This document shows, one piece after another, positions 49,867 through 58,824 of a DNA stretch of 62,887 nt. Location of the stretch: contig JAFPTC010000025.1 of NCBI GenBank assembly GCA_017400455.1, positions 1 to 62,887 of the forward strand. The letters run 5' to 3'. The DNA is from Prevotella sp. Lineage in GTDB: Bacteria > Bacteroidota > Bacteroidia > Bacteroidales > Bacteroidaceae. Under the pieces are notes generated by a model, which ran no database searches, was not told where the DNA came from, and saw nothing but the letters and a program-made list of their open reading frames with translations. Made by a program: the position numbers and the translations under genes. How positions within the stretch are numbered: position 1 is the first letter of the stretch; every line of letters starts with the position of its first letter.

Positions 49867-49934
49867 ATTTCTGGGAGGCCTTCCCGTGAAAAAATCTCAC
49901 GTGAGATTTTTTCACGGGAAGGCCTCCCAGAAAT
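49867..49934. repeat. Palindromic array, locus G: perfect 68-bp palindrome
   Basis: Single core TCTCACGTGAGA (49895-49906) flanked on both sides by GGGAGGCCTTCCC-type elements. All 34 bases of one arm pair with the other, with no loop. It ends 18 bp before the stop codon of the type-B esterase. Confidence 0.97.
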
Positions 49935-49952
49935 ATAAGTCGATGCTGTGTG

Positions 49953-51443
49953 TTACGGAAGGATGGGCTCGCCCATCTGCGATGCCTCGGCGTCGTTGGC
50001 ATCGAGCTTGAAAAGCATGAACTGAGGAGCCTCCTCGGTGCAGGGTGTCCAGCCCAGGCCCGCGCCCTCAGCGTTGCCATTGGGATCGCCATACTTCGCA
50101 AAGTTGGTCCAGGCGGTGAGCATCTTCTCAGACAGGTCCCAGTCGCCCTGGGTCCAAGGACGCCAGCAGTGCTTCAGGCTCTTGAACACAAACCAAAGAT
50201 CGGACGAGTGGAAGGCGCCCTTCAGGCGGTCGGTAATCTCGGGATGATGGCCGTCATCGGGCAGCGGACGGGCAAACTCGTAGGCCCAGGCCTTGTTGCC
50301 CTGCTGAGCACGCACCTTGCAGAACTCGGCAATGCCGGGTGCCATGGCCCCCATGTCGTTCAGGGTGTAGCCAATCATGTAGGGCACGTCGGCAATGGTG
50401 CCCTCGCGGGTGGCTGCGTCGAAGGACTTCAACGACACGTAGCCGTCGACTATGGGGCGCTGCATCAGGAAGACGTCGTTATGGGTCACCATGTTGTAGA
50501 TTTGCGGCAGGGTGTAGAGTACCTCGGTTGAGGCCTGGCGCAGCTTCTGCAAATCGGTCAGGCCGGCCCAGTCCATCACCTTCTTGGTCTCGGCCTCGCT
50601 CTCAGCCAGCGAGGGGTTATAGGTGAAGAAGCGGTTGACAGGCGTGGCGGGCTTGGCTTCCTCGCCCTCCTTGGCCGGCACGTTGATGCCGCCGCCGCTC
50701 ATGATGATGGCCTTGTGGAAGAGGCCTCGGGTGAGCGGACTCTCGCAGAGCGTGCGCACGCTGCCTGCTCCGGCACTCTGGCCGAAGATGGTGACATTAG
50801 ACGGGTCGCCGCCAAACTGGGCAATGTTCTGCCTGATCCACTTCAGGGCCTGAATCTGGTCGAGAATGCCGTAGTTGCCACTGACGTGGTTCTCGCTCTC
50901 GGCCGACAGCTCGGGATAGGTCATGAAGCCGAAGATGCCCAGACGATAGTTGATGCTGACCAGCACCACATCCTTCGAGGCCCACTCCTGACCGTCGAAC
51001 TCGGGCTCGGAGCCCCAGCCCTCGCGATAGCCACCACCGTGGATCCAAAGGGCCACGGGCAGTTTCTTATCGGGCTGGCCGGCGGCCTTGGTCCACACGT
51101 TCAGGTAGAGGCAGTCCTCGCTGTAGGGAGCCTCGTCGCCATAGCCCCACTCAGAGGCATAGAAGCCCGGATAGTGAACGGCCTGATAGCCGGGATGGCC
51201 AAACTTGTCGCAGAGGCGCACGCTGTCCCAGGCCACCACGGGCTGGGGTGCCTTCCAACGCAACTGACCAATAGGAGGCGCGGCGTAGGGGATGCCACGA
51301 TAGACACTGACGCCAGGGTTCTCGGCCCAGACGCCCTGAATCTGACCGCCCTCGACGGTGAGCACAGGCACTTCCGCCTTCTGCTCGCCAGACGTGCAAC
51401 TCAGCACGGCCAGCAACGGCAACATGAACAATAGCTTTCTCAT
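49953..51443 (-). CDS. Type-B carboxylesterase, secreted
   Basis: 496 residues. N-terminus MRKLLFMLPLLAVLSCTSG carries a lipobox-like Cys, so probably a lipoprotein. Alpha/beta hydrolase of the carboxylesterase type B family: YRGIPYAAPPIGQLRWKAP, EDCLYLNVW, oxyanion WIHGGGY, nucleophile Ser in IFGQSAGAGSVRTL, and catalytic His in GAFHSSDLWFVF. Such enzymes in xylan loci remove acyl or feruloyl-type esters, but specificity cannot be read. Last gene of the six-gene enzyme operon, 8 bp after CE6. Confidence 0.88.
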   Translation of the reverse strand: MRKLLFMLPLLAVLSCTSGEQKAEVPVLTVEGGQIQGVWAENPGVSVYRGIPYAAPPIGQLRWKAPQPVVAWDSVRLCDKFGHPGYQAVHYPGFYASEWGYGDEAPYSEDCLYLNVWTKAAGQPDKKLPVALWIHGGGYREGWGSEPEFDGQEWASKDVVLVSINYRLGIFGFMTYPELSAESENHVSGNYGILDQIQALKWIRQNIAQFGGDPSNVTIFGQSAGAGSVRTLCESPLTRGLFHKAIIMSGGGINVPAKEGEEAKPATPVNRFFTYNPSLAESEAETKKVMDWAGLTDLQKLRQASTEVLYTLPQIYNMVTHNDVFLMQRPIVDGYVSLKSFDAATREGTIADVPYMIGYTLNDMGAMAPGIAEFCKVRAQQGNKAWAYEFARPLPDDGHHPEITDRLKGAFHSSDLWFVFKSLKHCWRPWTQGDWDLSEKMLTAWTNFAKYGDPNGNAEGAGLGWTPCTEEAPQFMLFKLDANDAEASQMGEPILP

Positions 51444-51451
51444 GATGTGAC

Positions 51452-52759
51452 TTATTTTTTAACGTATTTCTTTCCGTTTACAACGTAGATGCCGCTGGGC
51501 AGCGAGGGCCAGTCCTGACCGGTGGCCACCTTCACGCCTTGCAGCGAATAGATTTTGCGGCTGGCAAAGTCGGCATCGGTCTCGATGCTCTCTACGCCGC
51601 GCATGGTACCCACGGCCACGGTGACATCCTGGCTCCAGGGTTGCCCCATGAAGTCGGTGTAGGCAATGTTGACGGTGCCGATGATGTCGTCCTTGGTCAT
51701 CACTTTATTGCCGGCCAGCTGGAAGTCGTTGCTGGTGAAGACGGCCTCGTTGGTGAGGTTCTCGCGGTGGCCGTCCTCAAAGGTGCCCTTCACGGTGAGT
51801 GCCTTGGTGTAGCCGGCGGCAATCTTCTGGTCGCCCAGCTCGTCGAGCGATTTCAGGGCATAGAACTTACGCAGCGAGGCCGACATCTGGTAGTCGGCAT
51901 CCACCTGCGTGGGCAGTCCCATGAGCTGCAGCGCGGCGTAGGCATAACGCTTGCCCATGACCCGATAGCCCACATTGTTGAAATGCCAAGGGTCCTGGCC
52001 GTTGCCGGGACAGCCCAGCGACGAGATGACATGGGCCGTGGGAATGACCTTGGGCAGGCGGGCCACCTGCGTGTTGTGGGCATAGCAGCTGCCACCCTCT
52101 TCCTTGCGCAGCGTCTCGCCGGCAAAGAGGGGCACCGTGTCGGCACTGAGTCCCAGGTCGGAGAGCAAGTTGTCGTAGATCTTCTTCACGTTGCCGGGCC
52201 AGTTGGGGTCGCCATTGTTTGAGCAGCCCTGATGGAGCAGCACGCCCTTGATGATGCCCGACTGCTGGGCAATCTTGCCCATATCGACCAGGCGCTGGTA
52301 GGGGTCGCCGCCATAGGCCAGGATGCGTTGCTTCTGCCAGTCCTCGGCCTTGGCCAGGATGCCGGCAATCTTGTCGGGCATGAAGCCCTCGATGGCAATG
52401 CCGCCAATGGCCACGTCAACCACTCCTATCCTGACATTGCCGGGCAGGGCTGCCACCATGGTACGCCCGAAGTAGTCGGCCATGCCCACGCCGCCCCAGG
52501 GGTTGACGATGGGAGGCGCTGCGGAGTACCACTGACCCATCTGGCGCTTGGGCGACGAGAAGTCGCACGTGGCCAGCATGCGGAAGCGGGTGCCCACGTT
52601 CTGCTTGTCGAAGCTCTCGGGCATGGCGTTGCCCTCCATGTTCGACTGTCCGAAGCAGAGGTAGATATAGAAGTTGGGATCGGCATCGGCGCTGGACTGG
52701 GCCAGGCACCATGCTCCATGACACAAAAGGAATGACAAAGAGAGTAGGATTCGTTTCAT
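51452..52759 (-). CDS. CE6-like acetyl xylan esterase with C-terminal sorting tail
   Basis: 435 residues: signal peptide, SGNH-type esterase domain with YLCFGQSNMEGNAM (Ser), VAIGGIAIEGF, and DPWHFNNVGYR (Asp-x-x-His), as in CE6/sialate-esterase enzymes. The C-terminal 90 residues form a beta domain ending KIYSLQGVKVATG...YVVNGKKYVKK, similar to short type IX secretion sorting tails in Prevotella. Expected to remove acetyl groups from xylan at the cell surface. Its start overlaps the GH31 stop by 4 bp (ATGA), so the two are coupled. Confidence 0.88.
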   Translation of the reverse strand: MKRILLSLSFLLCHGAWCLAQSSADADPNFYIYLCFGQSNMEGNAMPESFDKQNVGTRFRMLATCDFSSPKRQMGQWYSAAPPIVNPWGGVGMADYFGRTMVAALPGNVRIGVVDVAIGGIAIEGFMPDKIAGILAKAEDWQKQRILAYGGDPYQRLVDMGKIAQQSGIIKGVLLHQGCSNNGDPNWPGNVKKIYDNLLSDLGLSADTVPLFAGETLRKEEGGSCYAHNTQVARLPKVIPTAHVISSLGCPGNGQDPWHFNNVGYRVMGKRYAYAALQLMGLPTQVDADYQMSASLRKFYALKSLDELGDQKIAAGYTKALTVKGTFEDGHRENLTNEAVFTSNDFQLAGNKVMTKDDIIGTVNIAYTDFMGQPWSQDVTVAVGTMRGVESIETDADFASRKIYSLQGVKVATGQDWPSLPSGIYVVNGKKYVKK

Positions 52760-54981
52760 CGCTTAACGGTATTTGTTAGTTGTTCCTTGGTCTTTTCGCG
52801 AACGAAAACGGGGATGCGGGCCTTGGTGACAGCGGTGGTGACGGTCTGGCCGCCCTCGTAGTGCTGGCCCGTGTGATAGTCCGTCCAGCCGCCCTGGCTC
52901 TTCGGCAGATAGGTGTCCCACTGGGTGACGCCGGGCTGGGTGACAGGGCTGACGAGCAGCGACGGGCCGAACATGTATTCATACTGGTGGGCAAGGGCCT
53001 GGCTGTCGTCGGGGAAGTCGAACACCAAGGGGCGCATCAGCGTGTAGCCCTCGGTGGCAATGCGGCGGGCACAGGCCTCGATGTAGGGCAGCAGGCGGTA
53101 GCGCTCCTTCAGGCAGTCGGCAATGATGGTCTGCGCCTCGGGGCCATAGTTCCACGGCTCGGTGTTGCTCATGTAGCCATGGACGCGCATCAGGGGCAGA
53201 TAGACCGAGGTCTCAATCCAGCGCAGCATGCGCTCAATGTAGTCCTGGTTGGTGTACTGATCGCCTGGGCGGAAGAAGCCTCCGGCATCGTAGGTCCACC
53301 AAGGCACGCCGGCAGCCTGAACGCCCAAGCCGGCCACAATCTGGCGGCGGAAGGTTTCCCAGTCGTTGCCCACGTCGCCGCTCCACAGGGCCGAGCCATA
53401 GCGCTGGATGCCGGGGAAGCCGCAACGGGTCAAGATCATCGGCAACTGGGCGGGGTCTGCGTCCTTCAATCCCTCATAAACGGTTTTGTTCACCAGCAGG
53501 GGATAGACGTTGCGCACGCGCTCGCCCGACCACTTGCCACGGTTGACGCGGCGTCCGGCCAGGTCGTCGTTCTCGGGCTCGGTGGCGTCCTGCCACCAGG
53601 CATCGATGCCCAGAGGCACGAGCCGCTCGCGGAAGTTCTTCCAGTAGGCGGCTGCGGCATCAGGATTAAAGAAGTCTATCCAGTCTGTCCCAGGGATGTA
53701 ATAGTTCTGAGCCTGCATCTGGCGGCCCACGTCGCTGTTCTTGTCAATCTTCGACCATACGCTCAGCATCAGGCGTATGCCCATGTGGTGAAGGCTGTCG
53801 GTGAGCGCCTTCGGATCAGGATAATACTGCTCGTCGAAGCGCATGCTGTTCCATCCGTACTTGCCCCAATACTGCCAGTCCTGCACCAGCACGCTCACGG
53901 GCAGCTGCTCCTGCTGGAAGCGGTTGGCCGTCTGAAGAATTTCCTCGCTGCTGTGGTAGCGCTCGCGGCAGTGGATGTAGCCCAGTGCCCACGAGGGCAT
54001 GAGGGGGCTGGGGCCAGTGAGCTGGCGATAGGCGGCAATGACTTCGTCGGCCGTGCCGATGAACACGGTGTAGTCCACGCAAGGAGCTACGGGCGAGCGG
54101 AACACGGTCTGATTGTCCACCTTCTTATAATAGAGCACGGGATGGTCGTTGTTCGTCAGCTCCGACGAAAGCTGGTGCTGACCAGCCTTCAAGGTGACGA
54201 TGGCTGATGCGGTTGGGGGCAGCCACGTGTTCTGCATCTCTATGACCGTCTGGCCGTCGATGCTGAGGTTGTGGCGGCGAGCCATCTTCTGGCCCACATC
54301 GAGCAGCAGGGCGTACTGGCCGTCCTGCGGGATATTGAGCGTGGCCTGGAAAATATTCCTGCGGCGCAGCTCCACCTTGCCGCCCTCGGTCGACGTGACG
54401 TTCACACGCTCTTGCTGGCCTTCACCATCGCCCTTCGTCAGGCTGACGCTGTTGTCGGCGGGATTGAAGTCGGTCAGTCCGTAGTTATTCCACAGCACGC
54501 CGTAGCCTTTATTAGACAGCAGCATGGGCAGGGCTATCTGTGTGTTCACCTGCGTCAGGCGGCGGGTCAGTCCGCGCACGTCGGAGTAGCCGTCCTGAAA
54601 CTGTCCCAGTCCGTAGAGGTGCTCGTCGGACGGCGTGAGGAAGGCCATGGAGGCTTCATAGAGGCCGGGCTCCGAGGCCGAGGGGCGCAGCTGGTGACTG
54701 GTAGCGGTGAAGAGGACGTGCCCCTGACGGTCGCTGAGCGTCAGCTGCTGGCGGTCGGAGTCGATATTGATCTTTACGTCGCATTTCTTCACCTGGTCGT
54801 GCCGCACGTAGAGCCAGTCGGGCAGGTCGTCCTTCACCTCGCCCTCGGCATACTGCACGCGAACGGCATTGCGGGCCACGGGCGTCACCGTCAGGCGGCC
54901 TTTGCCAAAGGGCACAGACTCTGCCTGGGCGGTGATTGCACCCAGGCAGAGCGTCATTGCAAAAAGCAGTTTTCTCATCAT
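52756..54981 (-). CDS. GH31 alpha-xylosidase-like enzyme with PA14-like insert
   Basis: 741 residues: signal peptide, N-terminal GH31 beta domain (PFGKGRLTVTPVARNAVRVQ, HLYGLGQFQDGYSDVRG), a PA14-like insert at about 215-290 (GKVELRRRNIFQATLNIPQ), then the TIM barrel. The nucleophile Asp is in DAWWQDATEPENDD, and SWALGYIHCRERYHSSEEIL is family-typical. The PA14 insert is known from alpha-xylosidases that act on long oligosaccharides. Alpha-glucosidase remains possible. Start at 54981 or 54978; overlaps the GH3 stop by 1 bp. Confidence 0.88.
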   Translation of the reverse strand: MMRKLLFAMTLCLGAITAQAESVPFGKGRLTVTPVARNAVRVQYAEGEVKDDLPDWLYVRHDQVKKCDVKINIDSDRQQLTLSDRQGHVLFTATSHQLRPSASEPGLYEASMAFLTPSDEHLYGLGQFQDGYSDVRGLTRRLTQVNTQIALPMLLSNKGYGVLWNNYGLTDFNPADNSVSLTKGDGEGQQERVNVTSTEGGKVELRRRNIFQATLNIPQDGQYALLLDVGQKMARRHNLSIDGQTVIEMQNTWLPPTASAIVTLKAGQHQLSSELTNNDHPVLYYKKVDNQTVFRSPVAPCVDYTVFIGTADEVIAAYRQLTGPSPLMPSWALGYIHCRERYHSSEEILQTANRFQQEQLPVSVLVQDWQYWGKYGWNSMRFDEQYYPDPKALTDSLHHMGIRLMLSVWSKIDKNSDVGRQMQAQNYYIPGTDWIDFFNPDAAAAYWKNFRERLVPLGIDAWWQDATEPENDDLAGRRVNRGKWSGERVRNVYPLLVNKTVYEGLKDADPAQLPMILTRCGFPGIQRYGSALWSGDVGNDWETFRRQIVAGLGVQAAGVPWWTYDAGGFFRPGDQYTNQDYIERMLRWIETSVYLPLMRVHGYMSNTEPWNYGPEAQTIIADCLKERYRLLPYIEACARRIATEGYTLMRPLVFDFPDDSQALAHQYEYMFGPSLLVSPVTQPGVTQWDTYLPKSQGGWTDYHTGQHYEGGQTVTTAVTKARIPVFVREKTKEQLTNTVKR

Positions 54982-57617
54982 TACTTCACTTCAAAGGGCA
55001 ATATCTGCAAATCCTTGTCCAGCGAGCTGGTGCCACAGAGCAACTGGTAACTGCCACTGCGTGTGCTCAGCTCGTCAATGCTTTCGTCGTAGTATTCAAA
55101 AGCCTCGCCATCGAGGGTGATGATGGCCGTCTTGGTCTCGCCAGGCTTCAGGCTCAGCTTCTGGAATCCTTTGAGCGCCTTGATGGGAGCGCCGGCATCG
55201 CCCAGAGCCTTGACATAGACCTGAACGGTTTCTGTGCCTTCGCACTTGCCGGTGTTCGTCACAGGCACGCTGACGCTGACTTTTCCGTCCTTGGTCATCT
55301 GTGGCGCCGTCAGCTTGGCCTTACCCAAAGCGAACGTGGTGTAGCTCAGGCCGTAGCCGAAGGCATACTGTGGCTGACCGGTGAAATAGCGATAGGTACG
55401 GTTTTTCATGGAATAGTCGAGGAAATCGGGCAGATCGGCCGTGGAACGATAGAACGTGACGGGCAGCTTGCCACCGGGGCAGTAGTCGCCGAAGATGACA
55501 TCGGCCAAGGCACGCGAACCGCCCTGTCCAGGATACCAAGCCTGCAGGAGGGCATCATACTGTCCCTCCAACGAGCCGAAGGCGATGGCCGAGCCGCTGC
55601 AGTTGACGAAGATGACGGGACGGCCAGTCTGGTGCATGGCACGCACCAGGCGCTGCTGCACATTGGGCAACTCGATGTCCTGCTTGTCGCCGCCTTCACC
55701 TTCCATGCGGGCCGAGATGCCGCCAATGATGATGATGGCGTCGGCCTTCGACACCTGCTTGGCTAAATCGGTGAAATCGACCTGCTTGCGCTCGCAGATG
55801 TCGCCACGGAGCATGGCGAAGTTGCCATTGCCACGACGATACTCAATGACCACGTCGTAGGTCTTGCCCTTCACCACGGGGAACGACTTGTACTCCACCT
55901 GACGCCCGAAGCCGAAGCCACGGCGCCGGCCGCCGGCCTTGCTCTCTTCCACCACCTGGCCGTTGACCTTCAACAGATAGCCATTGTCGGTGGTAAGCGT
56001 GTACTTCATGTCGCCAGTGAAGGAGGCCTTGTACTTGCCACTGATGCGCACGGATAGATTGTCGTTGTTGATGCCCTCGGCAAAGCCCCAGGCTCCGAAG
56101 GTAGAGAAGTTCAGCTCCTTGTAGTAGCCGGTCTTGTCGGCCTTGCCACTCAGCTCTTTATTATTCCAAAACTCTACCAGCACGCCCTTGCCTGCATTGA
56201 AATCCTTCAGGTGGGGGATGGTTTGATAGTCGTCGTTCAGGGCGCACGCCTTATCATATATAATATTAGCGCCAGGGACGGCGGCCTTGATGCCGTCGAG
56301 CAGCGAATGCTGGTGGGCCTTGGTGGGCGTGCCGCCATAGTTGCCGTTGAGCAACTCAATATCGGCCGCATTTGGTCCCACAACGGCCAGTGTCTTGATG
56401 CTCTTCGACAAAGGAAGAACTGGCAACAAAGCCCCTCCTTGGGAGGGGTTGGGGAGGCTTTTGTTCTCCAGGAGCACCATCGACTCTCGGGCGGCCTGGG
56501 TGGCCAGGGCGTCGTGTTCCTCGCTGCTGATTACATCCTCGCCCAGCTTGGCCCAAGGCAGACGGTCGGCGGGGTCGAACATACCCAGCTCGAAGCGGCC
56601 CATCAGTGTGCGACGCAGGTGCTCGTCCAAGTCGCTCTCCTTGATGAGGCCCTTTTGCAAGCCCTCGGTCAGCGACATAAAGACCTTTCCGCACTCCAGG
56701 TCAGTGCCATTGAGCACAGCATCGACCGAGGCCGACAGTCCATCCTTATGGGTTTCGTGCTGGCCGCGATTGAAGAAGTTGTTGATGGCGTCGCAGTCGG
56801 TGACAACCAGTCCGTCGTAGCCCCACTTGTTGCGCAGGATGTCGATGAGCAGACGGTCGCTGGTGCAGCAGGGCCGTCCCTCGAAACGCTGGTAGGCGCA
56901 CATCACCTCGCGCACATGGCCCTTCTTCACCAAGGTCTTGAAGGCTGGCAGATAGGTCTCCCAGAGATCGCGGTTGGTAGGCTCCACGTTCATGGAGTGG
57001 CGCAGTGGCTCCGGGCCGCTATGCACGGCATAGTGCTTGGCACATGCATGTGTTTTCAGATAGTTGGGATCATTTCCCTGCATGCCCAAGACGGTCTGGA
57101 GGCCGAGGATGGAATTCATATAGGGGTCTTCGCCGCAGGTTTCCTGGCCACGTCCCCAGCGCGGATCGCGGAAGATATTCACATTGGGGCACCAGAACGT
57201 CAGCTCCGGATTGCCGGGATAGTAGGTCTCGCCCATGCCTACGTGCTTCACGCTATGGTCCGAGCGGTTCCAGTTGGCGCGGGCCTCGTCGCTCACCTGC
57301 GAAAACACGTTGTACACCAGCTCCGGGCTGAAGGCGGCAGCCATGCCGATGGGCTGCGGATAGACGGTGTAATTGTCCTGGCGCACACCGTGACAGGCCT
57401 CGCTCCACCAGTTGTAGCTGGGAATGCCCAGGCGGTCGACGCTGATGCTCTTGTTCATCATCAGGCCCACCTTCTCCTCGGGCGTGAGCATCTGAAGCAG
57501 GTTTTCTACACGTTCCGTCCGCGACAGGCTGGTGTCCTGCCACGGATATTTCTCTTGCGCTGAGGCCACCATGGTGCCTGCAACAACGGCAATAGCCGTC
57601 AGTAAAGTCTTTCTCAT
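54981..57617 (-). CDS. GH3 beta-xylosidase/beta-glucosidase with PA14-like domain
   Basis: 878 residues: signal peptide, N-terminal TIM barrel (CGEDPYMNSILG, THACAKHYAVHSGPE), nucleophile Asp in YDGLVVTDCDAINN, alpha/beta sandwich split by a PA14-like insert (about 470-590, VLVEFWNNKELSGKADKTGY), and a fibronectin-like tail. The WWSEACHGV and acid-loop pattern fits the beta-xylosidase branch, though beta-glucosidase activity is common in it. One in-frame repeat (56429-56460) inserts SLPNPSQGGALL in a loop. Follows CE15 by 67 bp. Confidence 0.9.
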   Translation of the reverse strand: MRKTLLTAIAVVAGTMVASAQEKYPWQDTSLSRTERVENLLQMLTPEEKVGLMMNKSISVDRLGIPSYNWWSEACHGVRQDNYTVYPQPIGMAAAFSPELVYNVFSQVSDEARANWNRSDHSVKHVGMGETYYPGNPELTFWCPNVNIFRDPRWGRGQETCGEDPYMNSILGLQTVLGMQGNDPNYLKTHACAKHYAVHSGPEPLRHSMNVEPTNRDLWETYLPAFKTLVKKGHVREVMCAYQRFEGRPCCTSDRLLIDILRNKWGYDGLVVTDCDAINNFFNRGQHETHKDGLSASVDAVLNGTDLECGKVFMSLTEGLQKGLIKESDLDEHLRRTLMGRFELGMFDPADRLPWAKLGEDVISSEEHDALATQAARESMVLLENKSLPNPSQGGALLPVLPLSKSIKTLAVVGPNAADIELLNGNYGGTPTKAHQHSLLDGIKAAVPGANIIYDKACALNDDYQTIPHLKDFNAGKGVLVEFWNNKELSGKADKTGYYKELNFSTFGAWGFAEGINNDNLSVRISGKYKASFTGDMKYTLTTDNGYLLKVNGQVVEESKAGGRRRGFGFGRQVEYKSFPVVKGKTYDVVIEYRRGNGNFAMLRGDICERKQVDFTDLAKQVSKADAIIIIGGISARMEGEGGDKQDIELPNVQQRLVRAMHQTGRPVIFVNCSGSAIAFGSLEGQYDALLQAWYPGQGGSRALADVIFGDYCPGGKLPVTFYRSTADLPDFLDYSMKNRTYRYFTGQPQYAFGYGLSYTTFALGKAKLTAPQMTKDGKVSVSVPVTNTGKCEGTETVQVYVKALGDAGAPIKALKGFQKLSLKPGETKTAIITLDGEAFEYYDESIDELSTRSGSYQLLCGTSSLDKDLQILPFEVK
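56429..56460. repeat. In-frame G/C-rich repeat inside GH3
   Basis: CCCCTCCTTGGGAGGGG followed by TTGGGGAGGCTT, with outer arms AAGCC/GGCTT. Matches the element at 15211-15244 in GH97, in the same reading phase (P-x-PSQG). Confidence 0.75.
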
Positions 57618-57684
57618 TCTTAGGATTAATTATCAGTATTACCTCTCCACTCCCTTTTGCTTTTCTGCCTGCAAGGGGGAGGAG

Positions 57685-58818
57685 TTATTTATCGTAAAGC
57701 AGGAAGCGATCGATGAACGACTGGGTGACGGCATACTGCGTCATGGGCAGTTGGCAGTGGCCATGGCCGCCAATGATGTCGCAGCCGAAGCGGTCGGCGA
57801 TGCCAAAGCGCTCCCACACCTTGACAGCCGCATCGGCCGAGACGCGCATCGACGGATCGGCCAGCCATGTGTAGTCGGGATTGCCCAACAGCAACAGGGC
57901 ACGCGGGCACACCATGGCACACAGCTCGTGCTGGTCGTAGGGCAAGCGATAGACGTTTTCGCCGCCGAAGTATTCCTTCTGGCTTTCGAGGAACCAGTGA
58001 TAGTCGGTCTTGTCGAGGCTTTCCACGTTTTCCGTGCTCTCGTAACTGGCTCGCCAGGCAGCAGCGCCGCCGCCACCGGGCTCCTGGGCGATGACCAGGG
58101 CGATGCGCTCGTCGAAAGCGCCGCAATAGAGGGCCATCTTGCCGGCATACGAACAGCCGGTGACGCCAATGCGACGGGTGTCGATCTTGGTCTTCTCGGC
58201 TCCCAGCTGCTGCAAACCGTCGATGAGGCGGCTCATGCCCCAGGCCCACTCAATGTAAGCTCCGTTCTGCTGCAGCTCCGGATAGAGACGGTCGAAGTGA
58301 TGACCACCACGGTCGTGGTGCTGGCCAAACTGCTTGTAGTCGTTCACCTGGGCCGAGTGGAACGTCATCATGGCCACGGGGCGTCCTTGGAACAACTGGC
58401 GGGGCAGCGAAATCATGTCGGTGCCAATCATCAGGGCGTAAGGAGGCTGGCCCACCTGCGGATAGCGGATGTGCGACTGCAGGGTGAGCACTTCACCGTT
58501 CACGGTGACGTCGACCACCAGCATGGTGTCGCCCTGCATGCGGGCTTTCACCTGTCCGGGCTCCACGGCTGGCTTCTGGCCAAGGCCGTAGTGTTGGATG
58601 AGCGAGCCAATCTCATTTCGGCGACGCTCCCAGTCGGCAAAGGTGTTCACGCCCTCCAAGGCATCAGGCAACTGGCGCACCACGGGCAGTTCGGCTGCTG
58701 GGAGGAACTGCTTCAGGGCATACTGAGCACCGGTGTTCTCTTTGTCATAAACACGCGGCTGCGCGGCAGCTCCCACGAAGGAAGCCGCCGCGACCGCAAG
58801 GATTAATAGTTTCTTCAT
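57685..58818 (-). CDS. CE15 glucuronoyl esterase-like enzyme
   Basis: 377 residues: signal peptide (cut near GAAAQ) and alpha/beta hydrolase. RRIGVTGCSYAGKMALYCGA holds the nucleophile Ser223, AQEPGGGGAAAWR the acidic Glu246, and GGHGHCQLP the His. These match CE15 order and spacing, but the Arg usual after the Ser (GCSR) is Tyr224. CE15 enzymes cut the ester between lignin alcohols and glucuronic acid on xylan. It is 6 bp after the CBM gene. Confidence 0.85.
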   Translation of the reverse strand: MKKLLILAVAAASFVGAAAQPRVYDKENTGAQYALKQFLPAAELPVVRQLPDALEGVNTFADWERRRNEIGSLIQHYGLGQKPAVEPGQVKARMQGDTMLVVDVTVNGEVLTLQSHIRYPQVGQPPYALMIGTDMISLPRQLFQGRPVAMMTFHSAQVNDYKQFGQHHDRGGHHFDRLYPELQQNGAYIEWAWGMSRLIDGLQQLGAEKTKIDTRRIGVTGCSYAGKMALYCGAFDERIALVIAQEPGGGGAAAWRASYESTENVESLDKTDYHWFLESQKEYFGGENVYRLPYDQHELCAMVCPRALLLLGNPDYTWLADPSMRVSADAAVKVWERFGIADRFGCDIIGGHGHCQLPMTQYAVTQSFIDRFLLYDK

Positions 58819-58824
58819 ATATTC

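Noticed and set aside
52780-57563. Long plus-strand frames antisense to GH31 and GH3 (52780-54207, 56211-57563)
   Set aside because: Low-complexity shadows of well-supported glycosidase genes.
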